Numbered from the stretch's first letter, positions 50,044-59,639 are shown. The stretch is DNA of 64,000 nucleotides from Mobiluncus sp034180645 (GCF_034180645.1 NZ_JAXFNY010000016.1:1-64000), one strand, 5' to 3'. Made by a program: numbers and translations. Notes: generated by a model not told the origin, from the letters alone.

Positions 50044-50819
50044 AATCCCCCTCTCGACAAAGTCATCGTTGAACTTTCTGGCTGCGCCACGTCATTCACC
50101 GCGGCCGCTGTCAAAGCCGCCTTGGGAACGGCGTATGACGCCTCTCGCGAATCCGACTGCAGTCGCGTGTCGTCAGCATAGAGTCCATATTTAGCAATAT
50201 ATTGAACAACACCGTCGGGCACCAAGTACCACACCGGTTGGTGCGATTTTACCCGATTCCGACAGTCGGTTGAGCTGATTGCCATGGCCGGAACCTCAAC
50301 CAAAGAGACATGCTGTGCCGGAAGGTTAGCGGGATCAAAGGAATGTCCCGGGCGAGTTACCCCCACGAAGTGCGCCAGTTCAAACAGTTTGTCGATGTCT
50401 TTCCAGCGCATAATGTCAGAAATCGCGTCAGCTCCGGTGATAAAGAATAGCTGCGCATCACCTAAAGCGGCTTTCAAGTCGGTCAGAGTGTCAATCGTAT
50501 AGGTCGTGGTAGCTCGGTCAATATCCACGCGGGACACCGAAAACCGCGGATTTGAAGCCGTCGCAATCACCGCCATCAGGTAGCGGTGTTCCGCCTCAGT
50601 GACCGGGCGCCCCAGCTTGAATGGCTGCATAAAAGTGGGCACAAAAATGACCTCATCAAGGCCGAAAACCGCCTGTACTTCCGAAGCCGCTACCAGGTGA
50701 CCGTGGTGAATCGGGTCAAAAGTGCCGCCCATCACCCCGATACGACGTCGACGCTGATTGGACTTTGCCGAATTTTCGGAGTCTAACGCCCAAACGCATC
50801 TGTGCGAGCGAGACTCCAT
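50040..50819 (-). CDS. nadD: Nicotinate-nucleotide adenylyltransferase
   Basis: 259 aa from the ATG at 50819 (GAAAGGCCGTC upstream); an in-frame start 14 codons earlier is less well supported. Nucleotidyltransferase motif GGTFDPIHHGHLVAA, then FVPTFMQPFK, and the C-terminal ISSTDCRNRV. It adenylates nicotinate mononucleotide in NAD synthesis. The first 20 residues and the last 45 residues (RLQSDSREASYAVPKAALTA onward) lie outside the normal domain. Opens the nadD / Gly-Pro-rich protein / rsfS / phosphatase transcription unit. Confidence 0.93.
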   Translation of the reverse strand: MESRSHRCVWALDSENSAKSNQRRRRIGVMGGTFDPIHHGHLVAASEVQAVFGLDEVIFVPTFMQPFKLGRPVTEAEHRYLMAVIATASNPRFSVSRVDIDRATTTYTIDTLTDLKAALGDAQLFFITGADAISDIMRWKDIDKLFELAHFVGVTRPGHSFDPANLPAQHVSLVEVPAMAISSTDCRNRVKSHQPVWYLVPDGVVQYIAKYGLYADDTRLQSDSREASYAVPKAALTAAAVNDVAQPESSTMTLSRGGL

Positions 50820-50990
50820 GACGGCCTTTCTTAATCCTTTACTACCCAAATACGAGCACACAAAACTTCCTTTTATGAAATTATACCCGCCCGAACCTGA
50901 GTGGTTCCTATAAATGGTGAGAGAATCTGCAATATCTATCCTTTGAGTTTGTCCCCACGCGCGGCACCTCCAGGCGCTCGCGAGCTCGGC

Positions 50991-52265
50991 TCACGAACGG
51001 ACCTGACCGTGACCGCGGATGACGGATTTGGTGGTCGTCAACGCTTCCATTCCCATCGGGCCTCGTGCATGCAGTTTTTGAGTGCTGATGCCGATTTCCG
51101 CCCCCAACCCGAACACGGCGCCATCGGTGAATCGCGTGGAGGCGTTGACGGCAATCGCCGCCGCATCAACGGCATTCACGAAATGGTCAATCACGTCCTG
51201 ATCCTGAGCGATAACAGCCTCGGTATGACCGGTGGAATACCGTGTGATGTGGTCAATCGCCGCGTCCACCCCATCCACGAGCCGCACCGCCAAGTCGTAG
51301 TCCAGGTACTCCGTTTCCCAATCCTTTTCTGTGGCGGGCACAAGGTCGATTTGCTCAGTTTCCGGGTGTTGGCTCGCTACCGTGCGGGTCGCCTGGTCGG
51401 TGTGCAGGCGGACCTGGTTCGCCGCCAGTGCCGGCAGGACCAGCGGCAGGAACGCGGGCGCGATGCCGCAGTCCACCAGCAGGGTTTCCGCCGCGTTGCA
51501 CACCCCGACCCGCTGTGTTTTCGCATTAATAACGATGCGTAGGGCGTCATCGAGTTTGGCGGATTGATCCACATAAATGTGGCAGTTCCCCACCCCCGTC
51601 TCGATGACCGGAACCGTCGCGGTGTTCACCACCATTTCGATGAGTCCCGCTCCGCCGCGAGGAATCGCCAAATCCACCAATCCCCGCTGCGTCAAAATCG
51701 CCTCGACCGCCTCGCGGCCCAGTCCGTCCAGGGTCTGCACGGTGTCTCGCGGCAAACCTTGCTGTTCCAGGGCTCGTTGAATAACGTCTACGAGGGTCCG
51801 ATTGGAATGAACGGCGGCTGAGCCGCCCCGCAAAATGACGGCATTATTCGTTTTCAAGCTCAGCGCGGCGGCATCTACGGTGACGTTCGGTCGCGCTTCA
51901 TAAATCATCGCCACCACGCCCAGAGGCACCCGGATTTGTTCAATCCTGAGACCGTTCTCCATGGTGCGTCCCCACAGGGTTTGGCCTATCGGGCTGGGCA
52001 ACGCCGCAATATCACGCACGGCGTCAGCCAGAGCCTGCACCCGCTCCGGGGTGAGCTGCAGCCTGTCTTGCAGACCAGGGGGCATTTCATTGGCTTTGGC
52101 TTGCTGCATATCGCGTTCATTGGCCGCCAAGATTCGCTCGGTGTTGGTTTCGAGCAGACCGGCAATGGTCTCTAACAGCCGGTTTGGGCTCCCCGCCCCG
52201 CGCATCACCCGGCTGGCTGCCTGTGATTGCCGTGCTATCTGGCGCACTTGATCGTAAACACTCAT
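50991..52265 (-). CDS. proA: Glutamate-5-semialdehyde dehydrogenase (gamma-glutamyl phosphate reductase)
   Basis: 424 aa of the aldehyde dehydrogenase superfamily. Motifs: IYEARPNVTVDAAALSLKTN, GGSAAVHSN, the catalytic Cys in QRVGVCNAAETLLVD, and RFTDGAVFGLGAEIGIST. It reduces gamma-glutamyl phosphate with NADPH in proline synthesis. Downstream of proB on the same strand, separated by 96 bp that hold a strong hairpin. The 129 bp beyond its stop, toward nadD, show no gene. Confidence 0.96.
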   Translation of the reverse strand: MSVYDQVRQIARQSQAASRVMRGAGSPNRLLETIAGLLETNTERILAANERDMQQAKANEMPPGLQDRLQLTPERVQALADAVRDIAALPSPIGQTLWGRTMENGLRIEQIRVPLGVVAMIYEARPNVTVDAAALSLKTNNAVILRGGSAAVHSNRTLVDVIQRALEQQGLPRDTVQTLDGLGREAVEAILTQRGLVDLAIPRGGAGLIEMVVNTATVPVIETGVGNCHIYVDQSAKLDDALRIVINAKTQRVGVCNAAETLLVDCGIAPAFLPLVLPALAANQVRLHTDQATRTVASQHPETEQIDLVPATEKDWETEYLDYDLAVRLVDGVDAAIDHITRYSTGHTEAVIAQDQDVIDHFVNAVDAAAIAVNASTRFTDGAVFGLGAEIGISTQKLHARGPMGMEALTTTKSVIRGHGQVRS

Positions 52266-52302
52266 GAGAAAAGGCTACCAACAACGGGAATAACGGGTGA
52301 AA

Positions 52303-52342
52303 ATAGGGCGATTGCTGCCATTATTGGCAGCTACTGCCCTAT
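52303..52342. promoter_or_regulatory. Two-step hairpin between proB and proA
   Basis: ATAGGGC (52303-52309) pairs with GCCCTAT (52336-52342), and GCTGCC (52314-52319) with GGCAGC (52326-52331). Internal loops of 4 nt separate the stems and the loop is ATTATT. No T run follows, so it may be a processing or stability element, or an attenuator affecting proA. Confidence 0.5.
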
Positions 52343-52361
52343 ATTCCCCTTATATCCACAA

Positions 52362-53411
52362 TCAGTACCGTGTCTCGGCCAAATAGTCGCGGTGGACGAC
52401 CGGGCCGAGGTCCGTATTTTCAGCCTCAACTTGCGCGGAATCATAGGCGGCGACCCCTTTTGCGAGGATTTCGCCCCTGGTATCAACCAGCTCCACCACG
52501 TCCCCGGCGTGGAAAGTCCCTTCCACCTCAGTGATACCGGCAGCGAGCAGCGACTTCTTTCCCTCTGTAATCGCCCGGGCCGCGCCATCGTCCAACACCA
52601 GGCGTCCCTGCACGGTCGCCGCGTAAGCCAACCACAGTTGCTTAATTCCGCGCCGCGGACCGGTGACTCGAAACACCGTCCCGACTGGTTCCCCGCGCAG
52701 AGCCGGACCCAAATTATCGGTTGAAGTCAACACCACTTCGGTCCCGTTTGCGCACGCCACCCGCGCTGCCAGCAGTTTCGTGTGCATTCCCCCGGTGCCC
52801 CAGCGGGAACCAGCATTTCCCGCCTGCACGCCGGCTAAATCCTGTTCCCCTCGAACTTCGGGGATGAACCGCGCGGTCGGATCGGAGGGATGGGCGGTGT
52901 ACAAGCCGTCAACATCGGTACAGAGAATGAGTCTCTCGGCACGCACCATGTGCGACACTATCGCCGCGAGCCGGTCATTGTCCCCAAAACGCACTTCATC
53001 AGTAGCGACGGCATCATTTTCGTTGATAATCGGGATGACCCCCAAAGCCCGTAGCTTTTCCAGCGCGCGCGAAGCGTTGTTGTATTGCTGGTGGCTCACC
53101 ACTTCCGCGGCCGACAAGAGAATCTGGGCCCCAATCACCCCTTGCCACGCCATCGCCTGATTCCAGCGATACATCAGTAGCCCCTGCCCGACCGCCGCCA
53201 CCGCCTGGGCCGTAGCCAGGTCTTTGGGGCGTTCCTGGCGACCCAAAGGCTGCGAACCTGCCGAAATGGCCCCGGAGGACACCAACGCGATGTCCTCACC
53301 GCCCTTCTGAGCCCGCGCCAACAGTCGCGAAACCTCGTCGATACGGTTCAAATCCAGGTATCCGTCGGCCCTGGTCAGCGAGCTGGAACCGATTTTCACT
53401 ACTGTCGTCAT
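52362..53411 (-). CDS. proB: Glutamate 5-kinase
   Basis: 349 aa. The amino-acid kinase domain (VVKIGSSSLTR at the N-terminus, ALVSSGAISAG, INENDAVATDEVRFGDND, and the RWGTGGMHTKLLAA lid) is followed by a C-terminal PUA domain (about 265-345, GRLVLDDGAARAITEGKKSL). It makes gamma-glutamyl phosphate, the first step of proline synthesis, and is usually inhibited by proline. Coupled with proA downstream; obg lies upstream. Confidence 0.96.
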   Translation of the reverse strand: MTTVVKIGSSSLTRADGYLDLNRIDEVSRLLARAQKGGEDIALVSSGAISAGSQPLGRQERPKDLATAQAVAAVGQGLLMYRWNQAMAWQGVIGAQILLSAAEVVSHQQYNNASRALEKLRALGVIPIINENDAVATDEVRFGDNDRLAAIVSHMVRAERLILCTDVDGLYTAHPSDPTARFIPEVRGEQDLAGVQAGNAGSRWGTGGMHTKLLAARVACANGTEVVLTSTDNLGPALRGEPVGTVFRVTGPRRGIKQLWLAYAATVQGRLVLDDGAARAITEGKKSLLAAGITEVEGTFHAGDVVELVDTRGEILAKGVAAYDSAQVEAENTDLGPVVHRDYLAETRY

Positions 53412-53461
53412 GCGTTCAGCCTACCCTACCCGCACCAGGGCGTTGGGGCGTATTCTCGGTC

Positions 53462-55003
53462 CTACTCGGTTTCCCCGGGGTCGTTCCACAGGCCAGACTC
53501 GCGCTCCGCGTCCAGTTCTTCACGAGCACGTTTCTTGGCGTCCATCCAGGCGTGGTAGTCGATACGGCGCTGCTGGTTGGTGCGGCGGGTGTTTTCGTAG
53601 AGTCGCGCGTCCGTGCCGCGCGCGCCCAGCAGTTCCGCTCCGGCTTGCAGGGTCGGCTCCCAGTCAAAAACAACACCCGTTTCGGGGTCGCCAATCACTA
53701 CGGTATCCCCCGCGTGTGCCCCGGCTTTCAGCAGGTCGTCCTCAACTCCCACGTTTGCCAGGCGGTCGGCCAGGTAACCGACCGCTTCATCGTTAGTGAA
53801 GTCGGTCTGTTTCACCCAGCGCTCCACCTGTTCGCCACGGATAGAGAATCCCGGCTCGCCCTCGATTGTGGTCATCTCAATGGTGTAGGTCTTGGCGGGG
53901 CGCGCTGATTTCGGCTGCGGGCGCAACACGGGTCGCGCGCTGTCGTCCTCGGGCAGTTGGGAACGGTATTCCTGAACCATTTCGGCCAGCCCAAAAGCGA
54001 GTTCTTTCAACCCTTCGTGAGTAGTCGCGGAAACTGTAAAGACCGGCCAGCCGAGTTTCGCAATCTCGTTTTCCATCAGGGCGGCCATGTCTCGCCCGTC
54101 CGGGACATCGATTTTGTTGAGGATAATGGCGCGTTGGCGTTCCATCAGGGGTGGCAAGAAGTCCCTCCCGGGACGGTAGCGGTCCAGGGATTTCGCGTAG
54201 TGGGCAAGTTCGCGTTCCAAAGTCTTAATGTCGGCCAGCGGTTCACGTTCCGGATCCCACGCCGCCAAGTCCACCACGTGGGCAATCACGCAGCAACGTT
54301 CGATGTGACGCAAGAAATCCAGCCCCAGACCTTTGCCCGCGGCCGCGCCGGGAATCAATCCGGGCACGTCCGCCACGGTGTAGCGCGCGACCGGATTATC
54401 CACTACCGCCAGGTTCGGTACCAGGGTCGTGAAAGGGTAGTCCGCAATCTTGGGGCGCGCCGCACTCATAGCCGCTATCAGCGAAGATTTGCCCGCCGAA
54501 GGATATCCCACCAGCGCCACGTCAGCCATCGACTTCAGTTCCAGAATGACGGTACGTTCTTCACCAGGTTCTCCCAACAGGGCAAAGCCCGGTGCCTTGC
54601 GTTTCGCGGAGGCCAGGCCGTAGTTGCCCATGCCTCCCACCCCGCCGCGCGCGATGACCAACTGGGCATCCGGGGCATCTAAGTCCGCCAGAAACTCGCC
54701 ATCCTCACTGGTGACGACCGTACCTTGGGGAACGTCCAAGAACAGGTCCTCACCGCGACGTCCATCGCGGTAGTCGCCCATCCCGGCTTGACCGCTTTCC
54801 GCTTTCACGTGCGGGCGATGATGGAACGGCAGCAGGGTTGTTTCTTGTGGATTGACGCGCAGAATGACCGATCCCCCATGGCCGCCAGCCCCGCCGTCCG
54901 GGCCCGCCAACGGCTTGTATTTTTCGCGGCGAATGGAGGCGCAGCCGTTGCCGCCAGCCCCGGCTTGGGCAAAAATTTTCACATAATCCACGAAGCTGAC
55001 CAT
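53462..55003 (-). CDS. obgE: GTPase Obg/CgtA
   Basis: 513 aa. The glycine-rich Obg fold (about 1-158, GGAGGHGGSVILRV) precedes the G domain: G1 GYPSAGKSSLI, G3 DVPGLIPGAAAGKGLG, G4 NKIDVPDG. A C-terminal OCT domain (about 370-445, GFSIRGEQVERWVKQTDFTN) follows, as in Gram-positive Obg, with a further charged tail. It acts in 50S assembly and stringent control. GGAGGAGG lies about 14 bp before the ATG. Third gene of the rplU-rpmA-obg series. Confidence 0.96.
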   Translation of the reverse strand: MVSFVDYVKIFAQAGAGGNGCASIRREKYKPLAGPDGGAGGHGGSVILRVNPQETTLLPFHHRPHVKAESGQAGMGDYRDGRRGEDLFLDVPQGTVVTSEDGEFLADLDAPDAQLVIARGGVGGMGNYGLASAKRKAPGFALLGEPGEERTVILELKSMADVALVGYPSAGKSSLIAAMSAARPKIADYPFTTLVPNLAVVDNPVARYTVADVPGLIPGAAAGKGLGLDFLRHIERCCVIAHVVDLAAWDPEREPLADIKTLERELAHYAKSLDRYRPGRDFLPPLMERQRAIILNKIDVPDGRDMAALMENEIAKLGWPVFTVSATTHEGLKELAFGLAEMVQEYRSQLPEDDSARPVLRPQPKSARPAKTYTIEMTTIEGEPGFSIRGEQVERWVKQTDFTNDEAVGYLADRLANVGVEDDLLKAGAHAGDTVVIGDPETGVVFDWEPTLQAGAELLGARGTDARLYENTRRTNQQRRIDYHAWMDAKKRAREELDAERESGLWNDPGETE

Positions 55004-55060
55004 CTGGGCTACTGACCTCCTCCGGCTCCCTCACAGAGCCATCGTTACGTTAAACAGCAA

Positions 55061-55082
55061 GAGGGCTCGAACGAGCCCCCTC
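55061..55082 (-). terminator. Hairpin between rpmA and obg
   Basis: GAGGGCTCG (55061-55069) pairs with CGAGCC-cc-CTC (55072-55082) with a small bulge. The minus strand continues TTGCTGTTT, a weak U tract. It could partly terminate ribosomal protein mRNA before obg. Confidence 0.5.
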
Positions 55083-55105
55083 ACGAAAGTAGTCACTGCC
55101 AACAT

Positions 55106-55366
55106 TTAGGCGTTGGCGACTTCCTTAATGCTCACGATACGGCGATCGCGATGACGGCCGAACTCCACTTCGCCGGTCTTAAGCGCGAACAGAGTATCGT
55201 CCTTGCCGATGCCCACGTTAAAGCCGGGGTGGTAGTGGGTGCCGCGCTGGCGTACCAAAATTTCACCAGCGTTAACCAGCTGACCGCCGAAACGCTTGAC
55301 GCCCAGGCGCTGCGCGTTCGAATCACGACCGTTGTGGGAAGAACCGAGACCTTTCTTATGTGCCAT
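55106..55366 (-). CDS. rpmA: 50S ribosomal protein bL27
   Basis: 86 aa. It begins MAHKKGLGSSHNGRDSNAQR and contains GVKRFGGQLVNAGEILVRQR, the complete bL27 signature. The mature type N-terminus without a pro-peptide is used. AAGGGGTGTAACA precedes the ATG. It sits between rplU and obg, the near-universal order. Confidence 0.97.
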   Translation of the reverse strand: MAHKKGLGSSHNGRDSNAQRLGVKRFGGQLVNAGEILVRQRGTHYHPGFNVGIGKDDTLFALKTGEVEFGRHRDRRIVSIKEVANA

Positions 55367-55377
55367 TGTTACACCCC

Positions 55378-55686
55378 TTACTTAATGGAAGTTATCTTAA
55401 TGCGGGTCAGCGGCTGACGGTGACCTTGACGCTTCCGATAACCAGTCTTGTTCTTGTACTTGACAATGGAAATCTTGGGACCCTTGGCCGCGCCCAGCAC
55501 CTCCGCGCTGACCTTTACCTTTGCTACGTCAGCAGCCTGGGACGTTACCTTGGCGCCGTCCACCAACAGAATCGCAGGCAGCTCAATCGTCTCCCCCACT
55601 GCCTTGTCTACCTTTTCCACCAGCAGCTCTTCACCGACAGAGACTTTCTCCTGTCGACCGCCGGCCTTAACGATTGCATATACCAC
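55378..55686 (-). CDS. rplU: 50S ribosomal protein bL21
   Basis: 102 aa from the GTG at 55686, which gives the standard VYAIVKAGGRQEKVSVGEEL start. A further 21 upstream codons are open but lack family residues. The conserved C-terminus KYKNKTGYRKRQGHRQPLT is present. First gene of rplU-rpmA-obg. Its promoter must lie in or near the end of the MATE gene, 76 bp upstream. Confidence 0.96.
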   Translation of the reverse strand: MVYAIVKAGGRQEKVSVGEELLVEKVDKAVGETIELPAILLVDGAKVTSQAADVAKVKVSAEVLGAAKGPKISIVKYKNKTGYRKRQGHRQPLTRIKITSIK

Positions 55687-55761
55687 GTCGAAACTCGCTT
55701 TTCTGAATGTCTTTCGTCCAACTGTGCCCTCACGAACCGCAAGAAGCACCGAAGTTCTAAA

Positions 55762-57171
55762 TTACCGGATTTCACCTGTTTTTGCAAAATCAAGTTTCAT
55801 CCACCGGTCTTGGCGGATACGCCAGCTCAACGTGGCCAAGCGAGCCAGGAAAAACACCCCGCAATAGCACCCCCACAGCCAGGCCAGTCCCAGGATTCCG
55901 CCGGGTGCGAAACGCCACACCAGCACCAGAGCAGGTATATAAACACCCAGGTTAATCAGTCCCGCGAGAGCCAGATACCACGTGTCGTTGGCACCAATCA
56001 AGACCCCGTCAAACACGAAAACCACCCCGGCCAGCGGCTGAAAAAAGGCCGATACCAGCAGTGCCAAAGCGGCCGCAGCCAGCACTTCAGGATCGCTGGA
56101 AAAGATCCGCGGCCACAGCGAAGCCAGAGCCGCGATGCTCAGTCCCAGCACGACTCCCAGCCCCAGTCCCCACAGCGTCACCCGGCGAATCAGGTCACGC
56201 ACCGCCTGGCGGTCGGCTCGTCCCAACTCGAAACCAATGAGTGCCTGCACCGCGATAGCCAGAGAATCGTGCAGGTTTGCCCCGAGAGTCCAGGTGTTTG
56301 CCGCAATCTGACGCCCGGCGATGGCGACTTCCCCTTGGGAGGCCGCCACCCACAGGGTGCCGAGGATAACAATCTGCATGGTGAGAGTGCGAATCATTAG
56401 GGGCACGCCCCCGGCCAGCGCCGCGAAAATCGCTCGGAACTCGGGATACAGTGCAACTTTGGCGCGCCGGGCTCCGGCCATAATTTTCAGCGCAAACGCT
56501 GCCCCCATGCCGATACCCGCGATGGAAGTGCCGATGCCCGCCCCGGTGACTCCCAGGTTGAAACCGTAGATAAACGTGGCGTTGAAAGCCACGTTCGCGA
56601 TGGCGCCGGTGACCGAAATCACCAGTGGAGTCTTGGCGTCCAACACGCCGCGCATGGCCCCGGTTCCCGCCAGTACCAGCATCATTCCCAGCATTGAAGG
56701 TGCCGCCGCCCGCAGGTACGCTGCCCCCTGAACATTAACCGCCGCGGAGGCCCCGAACAGCGAAACAATCGGCAGCGCCCCGACCCACAGGACTACGGAC
56801 AGCACCACTCCCACCAGCAGCCCCAGCCAGGCTCCGTCTACCCCGGTCTTGACCGCACCATGCCGGTCCCCCGCGCCCAGCTGACGGGAGGCCACCGCGG
56901 TCGTGGTGTAGACCAGGAAAATACAAATCCCTACCAAGAACACGTTGACCGACGAACCGAGGGTCAAGCCGGCCAGCTCGGTCGTTCCCACGTGCCCAAT
57001 CATGGCCGAATCCGCCAACACCATGAGCGGTTCAGCCAGCAGCGACCCCAGGGAGGGCACGGCGAGTGACAAAATCCGCCGATTCAGGGGCTGGTTCTCC
57101 GATTCAACAGGTTGTGCCTCCGATTCAACAGGTCGGTTCCCCGATTCAGAAGGTCGGTTTTCAGCCGGCAT
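55762..57171 (-). CDS. MATE-family efflux transporter (DinF type)
   Basis: 469 aa from the ATG at 57171, preceded by GGGGGACACC; a GTG eight codons earlier is also open. About twelve membrane segments. Family features are QPLNRRILSLAVPSLGSLLAEP, DSAMIGHVGTTELAGLTLG and the repeated half beginning near residue 235. The cytosolic N-terminus carries short tandem repeats of the PVESE type, from near-identical 24-bp units. It probably exports drugs or metabolites using a cation gradient. Location upstream of rplU is not informative. Confidence 0.92.
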   Translation of the reverse strand: MPAENRPSESGNRPVESEAQPVESENQPLNRRILSLAVPSLGSLLAEPLMVLADSAMIGHVGTTELAGLTLGSSVNVFLVGICIFLVYTTTAVASRQLGAGDRHGAVKTGVDGAWLGLLVGVVLSVVLWVGALPIVSLFGASAAVNVQGAAYLRAAAPSMLGMMLVLAGTGAMRGVLDAKTPLVISVTGAIANVAFNATFIYGFNLGVTGAGIGTSIAGIGMGAAFALKIMAGARRAKVALYPEFRAIFAALAGGVPLMIRTLTMQIVILGTLWVAASQGEVAIAGRQIAANTWTLGANLHDSLAIAVQALIGFELGRADRQAVRDLIRRVTLWGLGLGVVLGLSIAALASLWPRIFSSDPEVLAAAALALLVSAFFQPLAGVVFVFDGVLIGANDTWYLALAGLINLGVYIPALVLVWRFAPGGILGLAWLWGCYCGVFFLARLATLSWRIRQDRWMKLDFAKTGEIR

Positions 57172-57191
57172 GGTGTCCCCCGTTTCCATGT

Positions 57192-58400
57192 TCACAGTAC
57201 CGGCTTCAAAATATCGGCCACAATCAGCAGCACCGTCATGGCGATGAAAGCGATAACCACCGTGGCTGTCACCGGCAGCATTGCCGCCAAATCGACCGGC
57301 CCGCCGTCGTCGAGGCCCCGCGCGCGGCGCACCCGCTTGCGGATGCCTTCATAAATCGCGCCCGCGGCTTGCCCGCCATCCAGGGGCATCAGCGGAATCA
57401 GGTTAAACATGAACAAGGTCATATTCAACGACCCGAACAACATCAGGAAGGCCCGCAGCTTTTCCAAGAACCCGTAACCAGTGGCTTCGCTGGCAGCGAT
57501 AGAGCCCGCGACCTGGCCCATTCCCACGATTCCCATCACGGAGTTCGGGTCGCGCGGCTGATTCGGCTGGAACAACCCGATGGTGGTTTGCCACAGTTTC
57601 ACGGGCAGAGCCAGCAGGATTTTCGCGGTGCCTTTCCCGATTTCCCATTCATATTTGGCGACTTCCCCCAGGCTGGCGTGGTGGCGTTCGGTGACGGCAA
57701 TAACGCCGATGATTGAGCGTTTTTCCCCTTTCATAGTTTGCGGGGTCACCTGGATAGTCTCAGTTTCACCGTCGCGTTGCACGGTGAGAGTGGCAGGTTT
57801 CCCAGCAGGGCTCACCGCCACTTTACTGATGACTTCGTCCCAAGTCTCAACGGGTTTACCGTTCCAGGCGGTGATAACATCGCCGGGCGCCACCCCCGCC
57901 GCGGCTGCGGGAGAGTCCGGCGAGACCGTGGCGACTTCGCGGGTCGGCAGCTCGTAACCAATCGCACTCAACGCCACCAGCACGCACAGGAAACTCAACG
58001 CCAGATTCACCAAAGTGCCGCTGACCATCACTATGAGGCGCTGCCAAATGGGTTTAGCGTAAAACGCCCGGTGTTCCTGGCCGGGTGGAATCTCTTCGTT
58101 GGAGGCAATCCGGGCCTCCTCGGCGGCGGTCAGCTCGCCTTTGCGGTTTTTCGTGCGCCGCCCCGGATGCCCCGGAGCGTACATGCCGACCATTCTCACG
58201 TAGCCGCCCAGCAACACCCACTTCATTCCGACTTCGGTTTCCCCGATTTGGCGCGAAAATATCTTTGGTCCAAACCCGATGAAATATTGGGTACAGAGGA
58301 TGTCGAAGCGTTTTGCGGGTATCAGGTGGCCCAGTTCGTGCAGGGCAATCGACACCATCAATCCCACAATGAGGGCGATGATTCCAGTGAAATAATCCAT
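57192..58400 (-). CDS. Site-2 intramembrane metalloprotease (RseP/Rip1 type)
   Basis: 402 aa. The zinc motif HELGH is in the first membrane segment (about residues 21-25) and the second metal motif is FNLIPLMPLDGGQ (Asp at about 328). A PDZ domain (about 165-250, VSPDSPAAAAGVAPGDVITA) lies between. The enzyme cleaves anti-sigma factors or other membrane proteins within the bilayer. In actinobacteria the order rip1-dxr is conserved and present here. The loop at 75-105 is charged (PGRRTKNRKGELTAAEE). Confidence 0.94.
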   Translation of the reverse strand: MDYFTGIIALIVGLMVSIALHELGHLIPAKRFDILCTQYFIGFGPKIFSRQIGETEVGMKWVLLGGYVRMVGMYAPGHPGRRTKNRKGELTAAEEARIASNEEIPPGQEHRAFYAKPIWQRLIVMVSGTLVNLALSFLCVLVALSAIGYELPTREVATVSPDSPAAAAGVAPGDVITAWNGKPVETWDEVISKVAVSPAGKPATLTVQRDGETETIQVTPQTMKGEKRSIIGVIAVTERHHASLGEVAKYEWEIGKGTAKILLALPVKLWQTTIGLFQPNQPRDPNSVMGIVGMGQVAGSIAASEATGYGFLEKLRAFLMLFGSLNMTLFMFNLIPLMPLDGGQAAGAIYEGIRKRVRRARGLDDGGPVDLAAMLPVTATVVIAFIAMTVLLIVADILKPVL

Positions 58401-58424
58401 GACAGGGCGGTTCCGGTACGGCGT

Positions 58425-59639
58425 TTAGCGGTTCTCGATGAGCTCGGCGGCTCGCTGTTTGGCCCATTCCAGGACGCCTTCCAACGCGGAAAGGTCCGGG
58501 TCGGACACCCCGTGATGCTCGCTGACGACCTGCTGCACCACGTCATAGATACCCAGGAAGGGCAAACGGCCGTCCAAGAAGGCGTTGACGGCGATTTCGT
58601 CCGCGCTGGCCAGAACCGCGGGGTGGGTGTCGGAGGCGGAAATGGCGTGCCGAGCCAGGCTGACCGCCGGGAAGATTGACTCGTTGAGCGGCTCGAACTG
58701 CCAGGTAGCGGCACTGCTCCAGTCACAAGCGGGGGCTACCTCGCGCAGCCGGGCGGGGGCGGACAGTCCCAGGGCAATCGGAATGCGCATATCGGGCGGG
58801 GAGGCCTGCAGTAGGGTCGCGCCGTCCCGGAACTGCACCATGGAATGCACAATCGATCCGGGGTGCACCACGACGTCGATGTCTTTCGGCTCAATGTCGA
58901 ACAGCAGCGAGGCCTCGATGACTTCCAGCCCCTTGTTAAACATGGTGGCTGAATTGACGGTCACCAGCGGCCCCATGTCCCAAGTCGGGTGGTTCAGGGC
59001 TTGCTCTACCGTCACGTTTTCCAGTTCCGCGCGGGTCTTTGAACGGAACGGACCGCCACTGGCGGTCAGAATCAGGCGTTCCACCTCGCTGTATCCGGTG
59101 ACGGTCGGAGAGCACAAGCCGCGTTCGTGTTTACCCGAGCGCAACGCCTGCCAGATAGCGCTATGTTCAGAGTCAACCGGCACGATTTGGCCCGGCCACC
59201 GCAAAGTGTCGCGCACCAGGGAACCACCGATGACCAGGGATTCTTTGTTTGCTAGGGCCAGGCGCGCCCCGGAGTCCAACGCCCGCAGAGTCGCGTGCAG
59301 GCCAGAAATCCCCGCGATGGCGTTCAAAACGATGCCCTGGGGCACAAATCCGGCGGCCGCCTCGACTCCGGCCGGTCCGGTCAACAGGTTATGGCTGGCT
59401 CGCGGCTGGCCCAACTGTATCTCTGCCTCGCGGATGGCCTCGTCTAGCTCCGCCACGGAGCTGTTCGCCACGGCCACCATCGGCACTTCAAATTCAACGG
59501 CTTGACGCGCCAACACGTCCAGATGCCGCCCGGAGGCGGCCAAGCCCTGCACCCGGAAGTGTCCAGGGTGGGCGCGAACAATGTCCAAAGCCTGGGTTCC
59601 AATCGAGCCGGTAGAACCCAAAATTACAATATCTTGCAC
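58425..59639 (-). CDS. dxr: 1-deoxy-D-xylulose-5-phosphate reductoisomerase
   Basis: 404 aa, GTG start. NADPH-binding GSTGSIGTQALDIV, then ALANKESLVIGG, the metal/substrate site DSEHSAIWQAL, and SASGGPFR with EVIEASLLFD. It makes methylerythritol phosphate in isoprenoid synthesis. It lies 24 bp upstream of the M50 protease gene. The 103 bp between dxr and the DivIVA-like gene show only a short CCCTT-GTG-AAGGG hairpin. Confidence 0.96.
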   Translation of the reverse strand: MQDIVILGSTGSIGTQALDIVRAHPGHFRVQGLAASGRHLDVLARQAVEFEVPMVAVANSSVAELDEAIREAEIQLGQPRASHNLLTGPAGVEAAAGFVPQGIVLNAIAGISGLHATLRALDSGARLALANKESLVIGGSLVRDTLRWPGQIVPVDSEHSAIWQALRSGKHERGLCSPTVTGYSEVERLILTASGGPFRSKTRAELENVTVEQALNHPTWDMGPLVTVNSATMFNKGLEVIEASLLFDIEPKDIDVVVHPGSIVHSMVQFRDGATLLQASPPDMRIPIALGLSAPARLREVAPACDWSSAATWQFEPLNESIFPAVSLARHAISASDTHPAVLASADEIAVNAFLDGRLPFLGIYDVVQQVVSEHHGVSDPDLSALEGVLEWAKQRAAELIENR

